In this document: positions 50,876-62,100 of the stretch, one piece after another
Position numbering within the stretch: the stretch's first letter is position 1
Layout of the letters: every line of letters begins with the position of its first letter
Assembly (NCBI GenBank): GCA_003024785.1
Contig: PUQB01000266.1
Coordinates: 1-64,000, forward strand
Length of the DNA: 64,000 nucleotides
Reading direction: 5' to 3'
Source of the DNA: Selaginella tamariscina
Lineage: Eukaryota > Streptophyta > Lycopodiopsida > Selaginellales > Selaginellaceae
Position numbers and translations under genes: made by a program
The notes under the pieces: model-generated
Told to the model about the DNA's origin: nothing
Databases searched by the model: none
Seen by the model: only the letters and a program-made list of their open reading frames with translations

Positions 50876-53800
50876 ATGAGCAAAGAAAGCAACCAGAGCC
50901 TGAGGCAGAGAGGGCTGTCGCAGAGGCTCAAAATGAGGAGATGGATGAGGCTGATCCAGGTCGACCCCCTAGGTTAGACAACGACCTGGTTGGCGAGAAA
51001 TAATGATGGATGCCCTAAACGAACTTCGAGGGGATGTTTGGGTTGAACGACCGAATCGATAATGTTGCCGTTCGGATTCCACGAATACGCAGTGCCAGAC
51101 GTTCCGCAACCAGACACACGGAAAAAGAAGAAGAAGCATGACTCAGAGTCAGGTTCCTCTGAATCAGATTCTTCGACGGAAGTAGTGGTGGAGGTCCCAG
51201 TAAATTCAAACCGGTAAAGCCTTCGAATTTCATGGGTTCAAAGGATTACAAGGTTTTGGATGACTGGTTGTATGATATGGAAAGCTATTTCGAGGCTGCT
51301 TCCGTGAGAAAGACAGAAAAGGTTGCATGTGCCAAGCAGTTTCTTAAAGAAGAAGCTAAGACTTGGTGGCGAATTGTTGAAGGTGAACGTGGATACCGAA
51401 ACAGCTGGAAGCACATGAAAAAGGAGATCAAAAAGCAGTATATGCCGGATGATCTCGGTTTGCGATTGCGTGCTGACCTGGCACTTTGTCAACAGGGAGT
51501 TCGGGGAAGTCCTATGGACCACGTTTATCGATTCGAAAGTGTACGGCGATTGGTGCCAAATATGAGCGATGATGAAGCTCGAAGTTGCTTCATGGCTAGC
51601 TTGAATGAGAAACGCGAAGAGAAATCTTAAGGTACAAGCCACAAGCTATCGGGAATGTCAAGAGGCAGCTCAAAAGGTTGCTTATGGCATGTCGTTAGAA
51701 GACTTGTACAAAGGGGAGGAAGCAAAACCTAAACCAAGGAGGTTTCCTCCAAAGTCTGGGTTCAGAAGGTTTGATAGGCGACCAGATCAATCGCCATCAA
51801 TTCGAAGTGCAAGTCCCTTTGTCGGCAGTTCCAAGTTTTCGGACACATCAAGACCCACCGGATTTCGGAAACCATTGGCGTTACCACCTCCTCAGCAGGC
51901 CAAAGGATCGGCTCCAAAGTCTGCTCCCCCGCGTTCCGCAGGCGGGGTCGTGAAATGTTATAATTGTAACAAGCCTGGTCATTTTGCTAAAGAGTGTCCG
52001 GCACCCTCACAACAATCAGGACATTTCAAGGCGATGGTAGAAGAGGAAGTTGCTGAACCAGAAACGCTTGAAGATCCGGAAGATGAGTCAGAAGAGGTAA
52101 TGTTGTGCCAGACACAACCTGCCTTATTCGCTATTCAAGACAAAACTGACCCTTTGCTATATTTGACAGGAAGGATACGAGGGGACCGAGTCCGAATGAT
52201 GATCGATACTGGAGCAACATACAACTTCATATCGACTAGTCTAGCTCGTCGATTGAATTTGGATGTAATAAAGATGTGTGAAATAAAGATCAATTTTGGC
52301 AAAGGTTCTCAAAATACTAATAATATAGCAAGGGCAGTTCCTGTCCAAATCAAAGATTGGAAGGCTAAGCTAGACTTAGTTGTCTTGAATATGACGGGGT
52401 TTGACTTTGTTTGGGTATGGAATGGTTCCATAAACATGTAATCGAAATGAGGGGTTCCGGAGATAATCGAATCACGCTTGCAGCAGATAAAGAAGCATTA
52501 GAAACGACTCAAATGGAAACGCTAACTGATAAGGATTGGAATCCTATGTTCCTTACCTTAACTCAGTTGCGTAAGGCAGTTAGACATCGGGAACGTGTGT
52601 TTCTTGCAATGGTTTTGGATACTGGTGAAGTCAAAATAGGAGATGGTCAAGAATGTTCCTAACCTATTTTGGAAGTCTTGAACATGTTTAAGGATGTGTT
52701 GCCAGAAGACTTGCCGCCTGAGTTACCTCCACGTCGAGTTGTGGACCACAGATAGAGATTTTGCCAGGTTCGTCTCCACCGGCAAGAGCCCCATATCGGT
52801 TGAATCCTCAAGAGTTAGTAGAATTGAAGAGACAGCTGACAGAATTGATAGGTCGAGGACACATTCGACCTAGTCGATCACCATATGGTGCACCTATCTT
52901 GTTTGTAATGAAAAAGGATGGTACGATGCGAATGTGTGTGGACTATCGAGCGAACGCGATAACTATCAAAAATAAGTATCCTCTTCCACGAGTGGACGAC
53001 TTATTTGATAGGCTATCAAAGCAAAGTATTTTTCAAGAATAGACTTGAGATCGGGTACCATCAGATTCGGGTAGCAGAGAATGACATTGAGAAGACCGCT
53101 TTTCGAACGCGTTATGGATCATTTGAGTTTCTAGTCTTGCCATTCGGGTTGTGCAATGCTCCAGCAACTTTTTGCACAATGATGGATGATGTGTTTAGAG
53201 ACTATCTAGACGAGTTCGTAGTGGTGTATATTGATGACATTCTGATTTTCAGTTCGACAATTGAGAACATGTGGAACACTTAGAAAAAGTGTTTCAGAGG
53301 TTGAGAGAGAACCAGTTGTATGCTAAAGAAAGCAAGTGCGCATTTGGTCAAACCAAGATAGATTTCTTGGGACACTTGATCTCAGGTGGGGAGGTTGCCA
53401 TGGACCCAAAGAAAATTCAAGCTATTACTGAGTGGATGACTTTAAAAGACGTGCATGAAGTTAGATCATTTCTTGGTCTGACAGGGTATTACCGAAGATT
53501 CATAAAGGGTTACTCGGAAATAGCGGCCCCATTGACAGATCTTACGAAAACATTCCATGGCATTGGACTCCAGAGTGCCAACGTGCGTTCGTCAAACTCA
53601 AAGAGGCTATCTCTTCTGAGCCAGTTTTGCAGTTGCCCATCTTTGAAGATCCCTTTGAAGTAGAATGTGACGCTTCCGACTTTGCAATTGGTGGTGTATT
53701 GCAACAAAAGGACATCCAGTGTCCTTTTCTCGAAGAAGTTAGATGCCGCGCAAACTCGATGGCCTACTCACGAAAAGGAGATGTATGCTATTGTTGCTTC

Positions 53801-55546
53801 CTTGGAGTATTGGCGTCATTATCTTCCAAGTCATGGCACTGTGGTTTGGACAGATAGTGTAACTCTAAGGTATTTTGAAACGCAGCCGAAGCTATCACCA
53901 AGTATGCTAGATGGCAGCAGAAGTTGGCACGATTTCAGCCTGAAATCAACATAAGCGGGAAAGGACAATGTGGTAGCTGATGCACTCAGTAGAAAGGGTC
54001 ATCTTCGTATTATGTCAGCACCCATGTCAACTTTGGTGGATGAATTTGTGACGGCGTATCCTCAGGACAAGTTTGCTAAGGAAGGCTTTGAGCCTGGTGA
54101 AAGAGGAAACAAGTTCATCAATTACGAAGAGATGGTAATATTCCAGCAGGAATAGAAAGTCGAATGGATGCACTCAAACAGGCATTTTGCACGAGATGGA
54201 GTTCTTTATTATAAAGAAAAGAGACTCTATGTTCCAGAAGGGACATGGAGGGAGAGGCTATTAAGAGAGCATCACGACGTTCCTTTGGCAGGACATGGTG
54301 GAAGGCATAAGACGTTGGCTTTGTTGAAACAGGGATTCTATTGGCCGGGTATGATAGATGATGTTGCCAAGTATGTCAAGACATGCCCCACATGTCAACA
54401 AGTAAAGAGCGATCGCAAAAACGAGCTGGGAAGTTGCAGTGTATACCGATTCCAGAGCGGCCATTTCAAAGTGTTACTTTGGACTTTATCATGGGATTGC
54501 CAAAATCTTGTGGTTTTAATGCTCATGGTGGTAGTCGATCGATTTTCAAAGGTTGCTCATTTCATTCCAACTGTAGAGACAGTGAATGCAATTCAAGCAG
54601 CAAAGTTGTTCTTCCACGAAGTCATAAGAGTGCGCGGACTACCGGAAACCATGATCTCAGATCGGGATCCTCGGTTTACGGGAAGTTTTGGGGAACGTTG
54701 TTTAAGCAGTTTGGTACGATGCTCAAGTTTAGTACAGCTTACCATCCGCAAACTGATGGTCAACGGAGAGGGTGAACCGACAAGTCGAGGACTATCTCAG
54801 ATGCTATGTTCAAGGTGATCAACTTGATTGGGCTGAACACTTAGATATGGCTGAGATATGTTACAATAACTCGATGCACACTGCAATCGGATGTAGCCCG
54901 ATGGAAGTGTTAACTGGGAATAAGGGTGGTATTCCTCAGAGTATGGTGTTACCGAAAGACGATAGCAATCGAGTTCCATCTGTAGCAGAGTTCACGGGAC
55001 AATTGTATCGAACATGGGAAGCTGCTCGTCAAGCGATGGCTGCAGCACAGGAAAGGTATCGTCAGCAGTACGATAAGCATCGGCGGGATGTAGAGTATCA
55101 GGTTGGGGATATGGTATTGTTGAGTACCAAAAACCTGAAGGTTCCAATGACTCTTTCGAGGAAGTTTCTATCGCACTACATAGGTCCATACAAGGTGGTG
55201 AAGCAAGTAGGGAAAGTGGCTTATGAGTTGGATCTTCCTCCGAGTTGGGAACAATACACAATGTGTTTCATGTCAATTTGCTCGAGCCATTCCACAAAGA
55301 TGAGAAACATCCGCAAAGATATGAAAACTTACGTCCGCCCCCTGAGCTGGTTCATGAAGGTACGGAGTACGAAGTCGAATCCATATTGGGCAAAAGGAAG
55401 GTTTATGGACCGCGAAAACGTAAGTTTGAGTATCTCGTCAAATGGAAAGGCTATCCGCGTGCGAATCGACATGGGAACCATTGGAGAATCTACAAAACGC
55501 GATGGAGTTGGTGAATGAGTTTGAGGCAAGGTCTCAAACTAATTAA
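50876..55546 (+). pseudogene. chromovirus gag-pol, copy B (best copy, several frameshifts)
   Basis: This is a Ty3/gypsy chromovirus polyprotein for reverse transcription and integration. Gag starts at the ATG at 50876, with the gag core at 51232-51600 (TWWRIVEGE) and the zinc knuckle CYNCNKPGHFAKEC at 51956-51997. Protease follows (MIDTGATYNF near 52200). Reverse transcriptase spans 52760-53290, with [12 protein letters not shown] and YIDDILIF. RNase H lies at 53650-53960 (ECDASDFAIGG, ADALSRKG). Integrase has an H-H-C-C zinc region (54270-54400) and a core with VDRFSKVAHF, ISDRDPRF and YHPQTDGQ (54520-54770). The chromodomain lies at 55330-55510, with the final stop at 55544-55546. Breaks occur near 51000, 51620, 52420, 52660, 52755, 53040, 53280, 54130, 54765 and 55250. 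The domain order pol = PR-RT-RH-INT with a chromodomain is diagnostic. Confidence 0.92.
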
Positions 55547-55577
55547 GGAATAAAGTTATTTCTTCTTAACCTAGGGG

Positions 55578-55659
55578 CCGACAGACAACATTAACTAGAG
55601 GCCTCCGATATAAATTCTAGTTAACTAAAAGAAATTAACTAACTTGTTGTCTGTGTCGG
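55578..55659. other. inverted repeat between pol and the 3' LTR
   Basis: Arms 55578-55590 (CCGACAGACAACA) and 55645-55659 (TGTTGTCTGTGTCGG) are complementary apart from a two-base bulge. A smaller inner pair (TTAACTAGA and TCTAGTTAA) would stack inside. Confidence 0.6.
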
Positions 55660-55907
55660 GTGACAGACTTTGCAGACGTGCAAAAGGTCTCCAAATGACT
55701 TCTTGTCGCAGGTGGTACCTCCGGCAGCTGAGTTCTCACTCAGTGAACGACGGTTCTGAAGTATTTGGCTTCGCGTAATGCAAGGGGGGTAATAAAACTT
55801 GTGAACTTTTTGCTGACTCCGCATAGAGTGATTAGCGTTAGTTTTCAGTTAATTTTTCCTAACCTAGTCTAGTCTTGGAGTTAGACGTCAACGAGGACGT
55901 TGACATT

Positions 55908-55924
55908 TTCAAAGGCGGGGAGTG
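55908..55924 (+). other. polypurine tract before the 3' LTR
   Basis: The purine-rich AAAGGCGGGGAG immediately precedes the LTR start, the expected plus-strand primer of a retrotransposon. Confidence 0.7.
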
Positions 55925-56899
55925 TGTCATAGTTTTTACTATGACTCGACCCTTTACTTTGGGGTTTGACTGTTGTTACCTACTGGATTATGTGACGAAC
56001 CCTAGATGTAGAAGAAACAGGCCCGCATAGTGCACTTGGGTATCTAGTGATGGTCCGGCCGGGTGTCGTTAGGTATTTGCAAGAAACTCTAGGCGAAGCT
56101 AGCACTTCCATTTAGAGAACCCTCCCCCGTTTTGACGTTCCAGGTTAGGGTTCTTTGCAAATTATAGCTTGTCAAAATAAGGGTTAGGGACACCCCTAGG
56201 GTTGACCTAACCCTAGGGTTGCCCTAACCCCACGTCCTAAACCCCCCCCTAGGGGTTAGGTTTAGGATTAGGTTAGGACAACCATTTTCTCTAAGGGCTG
56301 GCATTTCCGTGCCAGCCCACTTACTCACTTAGGTAAACAGGGGGGGGGGGTCCGTCACATAAATAAGGTAGAGTATATGTAGTGAGGCTTCCTGGGTTCA
56401 AAAGAGAGCTCGTTAACCTCCTACCGGTGCAAGCTAAGCTTGTGTCGTCAAGGTGCAACCCTCCGTTGTGCCGCCCAAACTTCCACACGACAGGGGTACA
56501 ACCCACCCTAGGGTTAGACTATCCTTATCGTTGGCAGGATCTTGCCTTTGAGATAGGGCACGTCACTTCCAAGGAGTTAGTCAGATTCCTTGGTCCGAAA
56601 ACCTGCCGCAAGCTCAAAGACATTGCCCGAGTTCACGTTCCGCAGAACTAGTGGTTGAGGCCTTGCTCCGGCCGCCTCAACCACGCCAAGCTAGGAACGA
56701 CACCTAAACTCGGCTAGTCCGTGTATCCTGATTCACAAGGTGAGTCTCGTTCGTGGACTTAGTCAGTTAGGGTTTGAGTTCCTAAGGCTTGGGTTCCTAA
56801 TACGGGTTATTTACCAGATTCCGTGGGGTTTCCAGAGAGGGGATTCCAGGGTTGGCACCTGGCAAGCCGCCTTTGTGGCATCAGGTAAAAACTCTGACA
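55925..56899 (+). repeat. 3' LTR of chromovirus copy B
   Basis: It runs from TGTCATAG to CTGACA, 975 bp, and matches 28876-29817. It contains the telomere-like inverted block near 56165-56280 and a G run near 56340. It ends directly at the AT-rich inverted element copy. Confidence 0.9.
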
Positions 56900-57890
56900 A
56901 ATGTGCATGTGTGTGCATATGTGTCTCTGTAAGTGCTTTTAATGCGTGTGCACGTGTATATATAAATTTTCTGATTGTGTTTATATGTGTGCAAAACAAA
57001 CATCGAATAATTAAGAAAATAATATTAATAAACACACTATGAACATATTTTAAATTATACATAATAATATGATTTATCTAATATATAGCCATATATAGTT
57101 TTAATAATATATATTAATTTAATATTGATAATAAGTTTAACACTAGAATATTCTTGAAATAATAAGAATTTAATCGAGAAAATCCCATTAATATATACAA
57201 ATGTAGATCAAGTATTGAAATAATTAACTAAATTAATATGATAATCATGTTTAATATTGGAATATTCTTGGATAATAAGAAAATAATAAAGAATATCCCA
57301 TTAATATAAAAAAAATTAATTACTCAAGTAATTAAGAAAATGATGTTAATATACACACTATGAACATATTTTAATTATACATAATAATACATCATTTTAT
57401 CTAATATATAGCCATATATAGTTTAAATATATATATTAATTTAATATTGATAATAAGGTTTAACATAGGAATATTCTTGAAATAATAAGAAATTAATTGA
57501 GAAAATCCCATTAATATATACAAATGTAGAATAATTACTGAAATAATTAAGAATAAGACTAATTTAATTTTGATAATCAGGTTTAATATTGGAATATTCT
57601 TTCAATATTAAGAAAATAATAAAGAATATCCCATTAATAGTAGGAAATGTAAATTAATTACTAGAGTAATTAAGAAAATAATAATAATAAATAGACTATG
57701 AATATATTTTAAAATAATACATAATAATATATCAATTTATTTATTTATAAGTATATATATTTATAATATATATTTAATAATATATATTGGAATATTTAGA
57801 ATGTAGAATAATTACTAAAATTTCGTAATATTAAACAGCTTGAATCACTTGAATGACATTAAATGCAATTTTAAAACACTAATTGGAATT
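56900..57890. repeat. AT-rich repeat region, inverted counterpart of 3640-4850
   Basis: The ACACACTATGAACAT unit occurs at 57032 and 57352 (period about 320 bp). Segment 57350-57490 is the reverse complement of 4668-4806. No gene is visible. Confidence 0.8.
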
Positions 57891-58194
57891 GGAGAGTATA
57901 TATGTCAGACTGTCGGTTATTTGTTTTAACTCATCTTAAATTTTCTTTTTTGTTATTTTCAAAAAATTTCGAATTTCTAACATAGTATTGTCGGTCTGAC
58001 ATGTAAATTTGAAAATGCATTTAATTTCTCACTCAAATTCAGATCTGGTTCTCTCCACTCAAGGATTTCTTCATTTCTTTATTTTTCACTCTTCAGATTT
58101 TCTTTTTTCTTCTTAGTGATCAGCTCAGGAACGACATTAAATTGGGTGTGCTATTATTTATAGGAAAGCACGGCGCCTTCAGTGCTGTTTACAA
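57891..58194 (+). promoter_or_regulatory. promoter and leader exon, inverted copy
   Basis: TATATATG lies at 57897-57904. The leader then includes CACGGCGCCTTCAGTGCTG and ends at ACAA|GTAAGT (donor GT at 58195-58196). This is the reverse-complement counterpart of 3620-3320, with substitutions and indels, so it is an independent, older copy of the element's transposase-gene leader. Confidence 0.6.
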
Positions 58195-58360
58195 GTAAGT
58201 ATTATAAACAAATTTAGATATAGTTATAAAGATTCACTCTCTTACATTCTCTCTTAAATTTAGAATTTAAGGGTTTAGGAATGCATTAGGATATAATATA
58301 TTCTATTAGTGATTTATCCTTTTAAATATACTTCTAACTTAATATTCTCGGTTAGTCAGG

Positions 58361-58609
58361 GTGGCGGGATTAATCCGGCCATTTTTTTTTTGCCTCTTCG
58401 AAGAGGTGGCGGGAATAATCCCGCCACTATCTCTTTAATAGCTATGGCAGAATTAGTCCGAGCAATGCTTCTCCACTTTTTTAAAAAGAGCGGCGGGATT
58501 AATCCCGCCGATAACTCTCTTAACTGATAAAGAGTTACTTGAATTTATTAGAAAGAGTTATCTGCAGGATTAATCTCGCCAAGCATTTTAGGAGGCAGAG
58601 AAGGGGTGG
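58361..58609. repeat. palindrome array 3, cut short
   Basis: About five units or remnants of GGCGGGATTAATCCCGCC (58361, 58408, 58449 degenerate, 58492 exact, 58562 degenerate) follow the leader donor just as array 1 does. The last unit stops at GGGGTGG, where the LTR begins. Confidence 0.85.
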
Positions 58610-59157
58610 TGTCAAGCCACGATCTAGGAACCAGGAAGAGAGCGGGATTCCAAGAACATGAAGGCTTGACTCAGGAGCAGGACCGAGAGTAGGACAGGAA
58701 CTAGGAACAGGAACAGGACGGATCCAGGAGCAGAATAGGAAACAAGACAAGAACAAGACAAGATGAAATTGATCGTAGTAAGACTGGTGTTGATAGTAAC
58801 TGATTGTACAACAATTAGAACTTTTATGAGAGCTAATCTAGGCATGAGTGCTAAAAGTGGTTGCATGCATGCAGAGGCTAAGATGAGTCCACATGTCCCT
58901 TATCCTCTAGGCATATCCTGTGGCATATCTTATAGGAATATCCTGCAACCATATCCTGTGTTCGGAATCCTGGTAGGAATATCCTGTAGGAAAGTCCTGC
59001 AACTGTATCCTATGTCTGGAATCCTGGTAGGAATATCCTGTAGGAAAGTCCTGCAATCGTATCCTGTGTCTGGAATCCTGGTAGGAATATCCTGTAGAAA
59101 AGTCCTGCAACCCGTATCCTATATCCGAAATCCTATATCCTATATTGGGTCGTGACA
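58610..59157 (-). repeat. 3' LTR of minus-strand Ty3/gypsy element
   Basis: Read on the minus strand, it starts TGTCACGACCC, a common plant LTR start, and ends GGCTTGACA, 548 bp in all. A purine-rich tract (AGGGAGGAGG) precedes it. It contains a minisatellite at about 58920-59110 with a 54-bp period. Confidence 0.85.
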
Positions 59158-62100
59158 GCACCTCCTCCCTACGACGAGTTCCACGAGTCTTGGGACCTAG
59201 TTTAGCAAGATAATACCGATGGAAGGCAGCAACCTTGGAAGAAGCATGGAGTAAGTTGGATGCAGGTTCCCAAGTGCGATCAGTAGGCAAATAACCTTTC
59301 CAATCCACCAAGTATTGGAGTTGGTGGCGATGAAGACAAGAATCAAGGATGGCTGTAACTTCGTACTCAAGTTCAGTGTCAATGACCACAGGAGGGGGAG
59401 GAGAAGAAGCACGACTGGGAAGAGAAGAAGGATGATACAGCTCCAACAAGGAGGTGCGAAACACATGATGAAGTTTCACCGTAGATGGTAACTCAAGTCG
59501 GAAAGCTACAGGATTGACCTCTGCCACAATCCTGTAAAGGCCCAATCGTTGAAAATCCAACTTAGAAGAAGGCCTATTGGTGTGAATATGTTGGAAGAAG
59601 CCACACGAGATCACCAATCTTGTATGCATGTGCCGGATGACGGTGAGCATCAGCATGATGCTTGTATCGTTCCTATGCCTGCTGAAGATGAACCTGGAGA
59701 TCATCCTGTACCTGACGAAGATGCTGGAGATGGTCCTGTACTGCAGGAGCGGAAGAAGGAGAAGCGGGAGGAGCAAAGTCAAAACGTGGATGGTGGCATG
59801 TAAGAGCAAAGAAAGGTGTCTGTCATGTAGATGCATGAACGGAGTTGTTGTAGGCAAACTCTGCCATTGGAAGAAGGTCCAACCAGTTGTCCTGCTGATA
59901 ACTGATGAACAACGAAGATACTGTTCCAAGGTTTAAATTGTGCATTCGGACTGCCCATTAGTTTGCGAATAATATCCTAAAGAAAGATCCGCTTTAACCT
60001 GTAGACTCCGAAGAAGCTCTCGCCAAAACTTGGACATGAATTGTGGACCTCGATCGGAAACAATGCTCTCAGGAAGATCATGATGTCGGAACACTTCACG
60101 GATCACCAACTCAACAGTTGTCTGACCTGTAGCTGTCTTGTTGCAGGGTAGGAAATGAGCCTGCTTAGTGAAACGGTCAACCACCACAAGAATTGCATCG
60201 AATCCACGAGAAGGAGGAAGATCTGTGAGAAAATCCATAGAAATGGATCTCCAAGGAGCAAAAGGAACAGGAAGAGGACGGAGAAGACCAGAGGGTGCAT
60301 GATGAGGCATCTTCGACCTATTACAAGTGTACAACTCCGTACAAACCTTTCCACAAAACCTCGCAACCCAGGCCACCAATAGTTGCGAGTCACCAATTCC
60401 ACTGTCTTGGCCACACAAAAATGTCTTGTAGCCGGGGTATCATAACAATCCTGTACCACACGAGTCCTGGAAATACCAACAGGAATGTACAGGAAACCTT
60501 CCCGGTACAGGAGCCCATCCTGTATGGCAAACAACTTGTAGTCTGAATGGGAACTGGAGGAAGAGGAACTTGCAATGTCAAGATGAATGTGTGAGAATAC
60601 ATTCTTTGCCAAGTCGTCTGTAGCCAACTGCAAACGGATGTCCGTAGGAGTGTTGAATTTGCTGGAGCCTGATGAACCTGTAGTGCCGCAAGCCGGAAAC
60701 GATTAGGACCCAACAACACTTGTCTTTAATAGTCATGGGATCGGTGCAAGGTAAGAGCACCTAGACAATGCGTCCGCCTTGCCATTTCGAAAACTGGGCC
60801 TGTAGACGATGACAAAATCAAAACATGATAGGAATTCCGCCCACCTAGCCTGTCACCGACTGAGGACTCGAGCCGTTTAGAAATACTCCAGGTTCTTGTG
60901 ATCCATAAGAACTTGTACAGGATGCGCAGCACCTTCCAGGAAATGCCGCCACTCCTCAAACGAATCCACAATGGCCTTAAGTTTCTTGTCATGAATCTCG
61001 TAATTGATTTCCGCCGAAAGGAACTTACGAGAGTGAAAAGCTACATGATGAAGCAACTTGTCTTCTCCAACTTGTGATAGGACGGATCCTACTGCAAAAT
61101 CCGAGGCATCTGCTTCAACGAAAAAAGGATGAGAAGGGTCAGGATGTACTAAATTGGAGTTGTCGTGAAGGCGTCCTTGAGTGTTGTGAATGCATGTTCC
61201 GCCTTGTCGGACCAAGAGAAAACCCATGTGCGCTTAGTGAGTTCCGTGAGTGGAAGTACACGTTTGGAGAAATCCTGTATGAACCGCCTGTAGAAGTTTG
61301 CAAAGCCAAGGAAACATTGTACATCTCGTACAGACTTGGGCCTCTCCCACTCCACGATGGTCTTCACCTTGTGCATGTCCATGGAAACGCCAACAGGAGA
61401 GACGATGTAGCCCAAGAACTCCACAGAATCCCTATCGAAAAACACTTCTCCAACTTCGCATACAGGCCATGGTCGCGAAGCCGCTGTAGAACTAATTGTA
61501 CGTGCTTGTCATGTGCCGCTTGGTCCTTGGAGAAAATCAAAATGTCGTCGAGGTAGATCACCACACTGGTCCAAGAAGTCACAAAAGATGTCGTTCACCA
61601 TGTGTTGGAACACGGCTGGGGCATTGGTAAGGCCGAAGGGCATCACCGTGTACTCGAAATGTCCATACCTTGTACGAAAGACAATCTTCCACTCATTGCC
61701 TGGACGAATCCGTACAAGGTTGTAGGCCCCTCGTAAGTCGATCTTCGTGAACACCTTTGCTCATCGCAGCTGATCGAGAAGTTCCAAGATCAATGGCAAC
61801 GGTACCGATTCCGAATGGTGATTTGATTCAAACCCCTGTAGTCCATAACCAAACGTAAACTCCCATCCTTCTTCTTGACAAAGAAGATATGCGCTCCTGT
61901 AGGGACTTTGAGTGATGAATGAAGCCGGATGCCAAGTTGTCCTCGATGTACTGACGAAGAACCTCCAACTCTGTGGGTGACAATGCATAAATCGGTCCGA
62001 ACGGTGGAGTCTTTACTTCCGCAAGATGAATAGGATAGTCATAGGACTGTGAACAGGAAGAACTGCAGCCTTGTGCTTGTCAAAAACGTCCTTAAAGTCG

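Larger units (their letters stand above)
35440..55546. repeat. 20.9-kb segmental duplication, copy B
   Basis: This is the second copy of the block starting at 14567, with the same order of parts. Its chromovirus is better preserved and has a 3' LTR. It lacks about 500 bp at the phosphatase/LTR junction (near 49813) and has an extra 72-bp tandem unit at 41625-41767. Confidence 0.9.
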
